DNA of 64,000 nt from Ignavibacteriales bacterium (GTDB taxonomy: Bacteria; Bacteroidota; Ignavibacteria; Tepidaquicellales; Tepidaquicellaceae): the NCBI GenBank assembly GCA_020635255.1, contig JACKAC010000002.1, positions 124,001-188,000 of the forward strand. Reading direction: 5' to 3'. Below are positions 60,255 through 64,000 of the stretch, in pieces. The position numbers and the translations under genes are program-made. The notes beneath the pieces are model-generated. The model worked only from the letters and a program-made list of their open reading frames with translations. It had not been told where the DNA came from and did no database searches. The first letter of the stretch is position 1. Every line of letters starts with the position of its first letter.

Positions 60255-63200
60255 TTATTCTTCGGTCACGTAACCGTTTTTACGCAACTCAATGAGGTAT
60301 TTTGTGATAAGCTCTTCGTAGTCTTCCGTATAGCCCTCTTTTTGGAGCTTAAGGAACTCTTCTTTGAGAGCATTAAAGGATTTTGGACCGCTAAGAACGA
60401 CCTCCGGAGGAGAAGTCCTTGTGTAATTGACTCCCGGGCGGGATTCCCTTTTTTGCTCGAAGTCCTTTTCTCTCTGTGACAACTGTGCATCGAGCAGGCG
60501 TGAAAGGATCTTATTCTGCTTCTCCAGTGTATTGTCTGTAACTTTCTGGTCTTGCATATCTTTTATCACTTCCTGCATTTGTTTCTTAATTTCGTCAAGG
60601 TCGCCCAGAACTTTTTCGCCGCTCTTTTGTTTTTCCTCTTCTAATTCCTTATTCAATTGCTCAAGCGATTTACTTACCTGCTCCTGTTCCATCTGAAGCC
60701 GCTGAAGCTGTTCGCGCTGTTCCGGTGAAAGTCCGTCCTTTCCGTCCTTGCCATCTTTCCCTTTACCATTTTCCCCGAACTGCCCCATCTGACCGTTCAA
60801 TCCCTGTTGCTGTGAAATGATCTTAGCGAGCTGCTGCATAAGCTGGCTCATTTTTCCGTCACCCTGCTGACCATTTTTGCCCTGCTGCTGCATCTGGCTC
60901 ATCATATCGCCTAGCATCTTGATTGCTTTATCCAGAGATTCCTTTGCTTTACCCTGGTTATCCGTTGCTTCACTCTTTTTACCCTGGTCGAGATTATCAC
61001 CCGCCTGGTCCATTTTATTATATGACTTCCCGAGCTCTTTGCCCAATTCAGGTGTTAATGGTGCACCGCTTTTGGACATATTCATAAGATCGTTTATATT
61101 CTCAGAGAGATCTTGCTGCAAACCCTGCTGCTCTTTGCCGGCGTCCTTCATTTCTTTTTTGTCGGACTGGCTGAAGTCCTCTGTTTTTTCCTTCAGTTCC
61201 TGCTGCTTTTTGCTAAGCTCCTCGAGTTTTTCCTTAATGCCGTTCATTTTTTCCATCATCTTACTGTTCATGTCCATCATTGATAGCTGTTTTTCAAGCG
61301 CATCCATCATATCCTGATTCAGTTCGTTAAGATCCTGGCTGATATCCTGCTGAGTCTGTTCGGAATTTTGTTTTTGCCCGTCCTTAAGCTGCTGCTGTGA
61401 GTTCTTCATTTTATTCTGCAGATTCATCTTATTCATCTTATCCAGGAGATCCTGCAGATCTTTTGGGTTCATATCATCGTCTTTGAGCTGCTTCATTTTA
61501 TCGATGAGGTCTTTCAGCGCATCCTTGAATTCATCAGTTTTATTTTTTACATCATTTTGCTTTTGGGAGAGATCATTAAGCTTATTCTTATCATTATTGT
61601 CGGTTTGCTGAGTTTCATTCTTAAGGTCTTCCTGCTCCTTAGTCAACTCATCGAGTTTTTCGGTAAGCTTTCCAAAATCCTGCAATGTCTCTATCTTCTT
61701 CATCATTTCCAATATCTTCTCGAGATTCTTTTTAAAAGCCTCCTCATCGAAATTAAAGTTTTTCATTGCATCCCTAATTTCATCTTTGTTATTCTTCTGG
61801 AGTGCTTCCTTCAATTTCTTTAACATCTCCTGGAGCTCCGGTGTATTAATTTTGTTAAAGAGCTCCTGCATTTTCATGTATTGTTCGAGTGTCTTATCAC
61901 TAAGATTATTCTGTTTCATCTGCTCGATGCTCTGATTTATTTTATTTTGAGTTGCATCGAGATTCTTCTGTACATTATCTATCTGCTGCTGGAGGTCCTG
62001 CTTTTGTTGTTCGTTAAGCCCAAGCTCCTCGTTCATCTGTGATTTATTTTTCAGGTCCATGAGGTGCTTTTGAAGGTCATACGCATCCTGCGATACAGAT
62101 TCCAGTTCCGATTTCAGTTCCTTTGATATCTGTTCAGATTTCTTCAAAAGCTCTGTAACACCCTTATATTGCAGGGTTCTGATCTCAGAGCGGGCGGTCT
62201 TCCCAGTATTGTCCGTAACTTCCATGAAATACTCTATCCGTTCACCTGACCGCAGCCCCGGCAAACTCCACAGGTATGGAACTTCCAGCGAGGTTGCATT
62301 CATATTTTTAATAGGGATATTAATCACAGTATAATTTCCCGAGGCAGCTTTATTAATATTTTTAGAGTAATGTAGAGTAAGCTTTGAAAATCCAAAATCA
62401 TCGGAGATTCGTGCGCGTACAATTAATTCCCTTTCACCCTTTAGTGTATAGTTTGATTCCCTGGGTTCAATAATAACGATCTTTGGCGGGGCGTCATTAA
62501 CAACCTTAATATTGTAGAGCTTTGCATTACGGTTTTCTCTTCCTTCTGTATCCTTAAGGACAAATTTATATGTACCGCTATTGCTGACAGTTACAGATCC
62601 GCTTGCTTTATCCGAGTTTACGGTGAATGTATTCAGATTACTGTTTAATTCAATCCCGGCAGATGACAGTTCCCTGCTTGAAGTTACTTCAAAATCCAGT
62701 CTGCTTCCTTCTGGGCAAAAAACGTCACCCTCATTTTCTTTTAATTCTCTCGGAAGTATCCCGGTTTGTTCGGGAGGAGTTACAGTAATTTTAAAACTTT
62801 TTACGATCGGGTAATCAAGTATCTTTATGGTATATTTTTCAGATTCGATTCCTTCAAATTCAGCGAAATATAACAGGTCAGTATTTACCGCGTCTATCGT
62901 TATAAGGAAATATCCGTTAACATCTGTCTCGAGCTCCTTTTCGTTCAGGAGAATTTCAGTTCCGTCCCTCTTTACTTCCTTTGTATAGAATTTCAGCTTC
63001 TTAATGTCGAGTCCATCTTTATTAGCTTTGACGAGTACGGAAACATCGACACGCTCTCCCTTTACAACTTCGGTATTACCGGGTTCGATCTCGAATACTA
63101 TCCCGTATTCACCGTCTATAAAATTGTACTGATAGTTTACCAGTCTGTTAAGCGAACCAAGCATAGTGCCCGGAAAGATGGCAAATGTGAGAAAGTAAAA

Positions 63201-63713
63201 CAATAATATAGTTGCCAGTGTAATCGATAGCTTCTTAATATTTTTAAAAGGAATGAAAGAAGAGAAATCGAGTCCGCTGGTTCTATCATCTACATTTTCT
63301 AGATTAGCGGTGATTAATTCATTTGAAAAAACATTTGAGGAATTTTTTTTAAATAACGAAAGAGAATTAGAAAGGGAATCCTTGATCGCAGAGAATTTAC
63401 TTCCAACCTTAACTGAATAGTTTATAGGGTCGAATGGCTTTATAAGCCCGGCTCTCTTTAAAAAATAATTCAGAGAGATATATGCAAGAGTTGATACTGA
63501 AGTCGATATAACACCCCAAAAAATGATCCCTCTGACCAAAGTTGGAAGATGAAATATTGCTTCAAGTAGAACAAAAATGAAAATGAGCACGGCATATACG
63601 AGGAATGTTATTAGAGTATTCCTCAAAAAATTGTAAAGTATCTCTTTCTTATTTGTAACTGATAATCTTTGCTCGAGGGAGTTATATATTATTCCGGCAT
63701 TCGTAGAGGTCAT
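60255..63713 (-). CDS. DUF4175-like large membrane protein with long Gln-rich coiled coil
   Basis: A 1152-residue protein. Membrane segments lie at about 34-55, 60-86 and 160-185. After them comes a periplasmic beta-rich region (about 190-530; Ig-like, KSFKITVTPPEQTGILPRELKENEGDVFCPEG). The rest is a very long coiled coil rich in Gln, Lys, Asn and Met (for example GKMSQLMQQLAKIISQQQG), ending in DYEELITKYLIELRKNGY. The layout matches the DUF4175 family of Bacteroidota and relatives, whose role is unknown, though it is often near AAA/MoxR and BatA-type genes. Here neighbours are only cysS and an incomplete gene. Confidence 0.85.
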   Translation of the reverse strand: MTSTNAGIIYNSLEQRLSVTNKKEILYNFLRNTLITFLVYAVLIFIFVLLEAIFHLPTLVRGIIFWGVISTSVSTLAYISLNYFLKRAGLIKPFDPINYSVKVGSKFSAIKDSLSNSLSLFKKNSSNVFSNELITANLENVDDRTSGLDFSSFIPFKNIKKLSITLATILLFYFLTFAIFPGTMLGSLNRLVNYQYNFIDGEYGIVFEIEPGNTEVVKGERVDVSVLVKANKDGLDIKKLKFYTKEVKRDGTEILLNEKELETDVNGYFLITIDAVNTDLLYFAEFEGIESEKYTIKILDYPIVKSFKITVTPPEQTGILPRELKENEGDVFCPEGSRLDFEVTSSRELSSAGIELNSNLNTFTVNSDKASGSVTVSNSGTYKFVLKDTEGRENRNAKLYNIKVVNDAPPKIVIIEPRESNYTLKGERELIVRARISDDFGFSKLTLHYSKNINKAASGNYTVINIPIKNMNATSLEVPYLWSLPGLRSGERIEYFMEVTDNTGKTARSEIRTLQYKGVTELLKKSEQISKELKSELESVSQDAYDLQKHLMDLKNKSQMNEELGLNEQQKQDLQQQIDNVQKNLDATQNKINQSIEQMKQNNLSDKTLEQYMKMQELFNKINTPELQEMLKKLKEALQKNNKDEIRDAMKNFNFDEEAFKKNLEKILEMMKKIETLQDFGKLTEKLDELTKEQEDLKNETQQTDNNDKNKLNDLSQKQNDVKNKTDEFKDALKDLIDKMKQLKDDDMNPKDLQDLLDKMNKMNLQNKMKNSQQQLKDGQKQNSEQTQQDISQDLNELNQDMMDALEKQLSMMDMNSKMMEKMNGIKEKLEELSKKQQELKEKTEDFSQSDKKEMKDAGKEQQGLQQDLSENINDLMNMSKSGAPLTPELGKELGKSYNKMDQAGDNLDQGKKSEATDNQGKAKESLDKAIKMLGDMMSQMQQQGKNGQQGDGKMSQLMQQLAKIISQQQGLNGQMGQFGENGKGKDGKDGKDGLSPEQREQLQRLQMEQEQVSKSLEQLNKELEEEKQKSGEKVLGDLDEIKKQMQEVIKDMQDQKVTDNTLEKQNKILSRLLDAQLSQREKDFEQKRESRPGVNYTRTSPPEVVLSGPKSFNALKEEFLKLQKEGYTEDYEELITKYLIELRKNGYVTEE

Positions 63714-63905
63714 ATCGAATCTTAAATGTATATATAAATATAATACTAAATAATTTAAATAAAGGTTTCAATTTAAAATAATTTAAGATTCTTTGTAAAG
63801 TATAATATATTGTTATTTATTAGCTATTTGAAGAAGTTTTAAGTAAGGGAAAAACAACAATAATATTGATTTTGATATTTCTTTTTGATAAACTTATTAA
63901 AAGGA

Positions 63906-64000
63906 ATGAAGATCTGGACGAAAATATTGATTTTTGTTCTAGCAACCTCAATTATCCTTATAGAAGTAGTTTTCTATCAGATTAAAGACATTTATGAGGA
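63906..64000 (+). CDS. Start of a membrane protein, cut off by the window
   Basis: A frame opens at the ATG at 63906 (preceded by AAAAGGA) and runs to the edge: MKIWTKILIFVLATSIILIE, then VVFYQIKDIYE. The first ~25 residues are an N-terminal membrane segment as in sensor histidine kinases or other membrane-anchored sensors. Too little is present for a family assignment. It diverges from the DUF4175 gene across 192 bases of AT-rich sequence. Confidence 0.55.
   Translation, partial: MKIWTKILIFVLATSIILIEVVFYQIKDIYE

Noticed and set aside
1..64000. rRNA, tRNA, CRISPR arrays and insertion sequences.
   Set aside because: I looked for tRNA T-loop signatures, repeat-spacer patterns, and transposase motifs and found none I could support.

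Overview
The window is a dense, AT-rich bacterial chromosome segment. It most likely comes from the Ignavibacteria side of the Bacteroidota/Chlorobiota superphylum. The best evidence is the protein at 16169-17260, which has an export signal and ends in a type IX secretion sorting domain of the NYPNPFNPST type common in that group. SPOR/HU proteins, a carboxypeptidase-regulatory beta-barrel protein and a DUF4175 protein agree with this. Many genes overlap by 1-8 bases, classical Shine-Dalgarno sites are scarce, and TTG/GTG starts occur. I saw no rRNA, tRNA, CRISPR array or insertion sequence.

Layout: 1-1866 is a tight operon (cut-off nitrilase-family enzyme, TIGR01777-type epimerase, YciI-like protein), then a PQQ-propeller lipoprotein. 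3104-3672 is non-coding and full of hairpins and short repeats. 3673-7134 reads rightwards: mtaB, ABC ATPase, enoyl-CoA hydratase-like enzyme, DUF192 protein. 7714-15762 carries LemA, a nucleotidyltransferase/phosphomannomutase-like fusion, a PTS EIIA-like protein, an M61 peptidase and pyruvate phosphate dikinase. 15759-24555 is leftward and mostly housekeeping: OsmC, the T9SS propeller, queG, Rieske, STAS, pnp, rpsO, ribF, peroxiredoxin, queA, GNAT. 24606-27306 is ispF, PAP2 and lnt. 27296-32513 is leftward: an HU-TM-SPOR protein, a second HU-like protein, fRMsr and an outer-membrane barrel. 32630-38830 holds a MATE exporter, a DUF1573/MauE/rhodanese thiol module, a DUF3829 lipoprotein, ruvB, a small membrane protein and a NUDIX protein.

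38882-54683 is a compact phage-type structural cluster with Mu-like head genes (DUF935 portal, DUF1320, DUF1834, Mu I-type protease), a capsid protein, a lysis-like cassette, tail tube, frameshifted tail chaperone, tape measure, hub-like protein, fibre, an exported protein and a small zinc ribbon. I found no integrase, transposase, repressor, replication gene or small terminase, and every reading frame is intact. The cluster therefore looks like a domesticated, gene-transfer-agent-like element or a phage controlled from elsewhere. Its two arms diverge from 42513-42847, which carries three copies of a palindromic promoter-like element. A fourth copy, matching 38 of 40 bases, lies 39 kb away at 3121-3160 in the chromosomal non-coding gap.

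54884-64000 returns to the chromosome: rpsT, ridA, parB/parA, an MBL hydrolase, a lipoprotein, cysS, a large DUF4175 protein and the start of a membrane protein.

The observations I would pursue first are the phage-type cluster with its shared palindromic element, the canonical -1 slippery site in the tail chaperone, and the membrane protein joining an HU DNA-binding fold to a peptidoglycan-binding SPOR domain.
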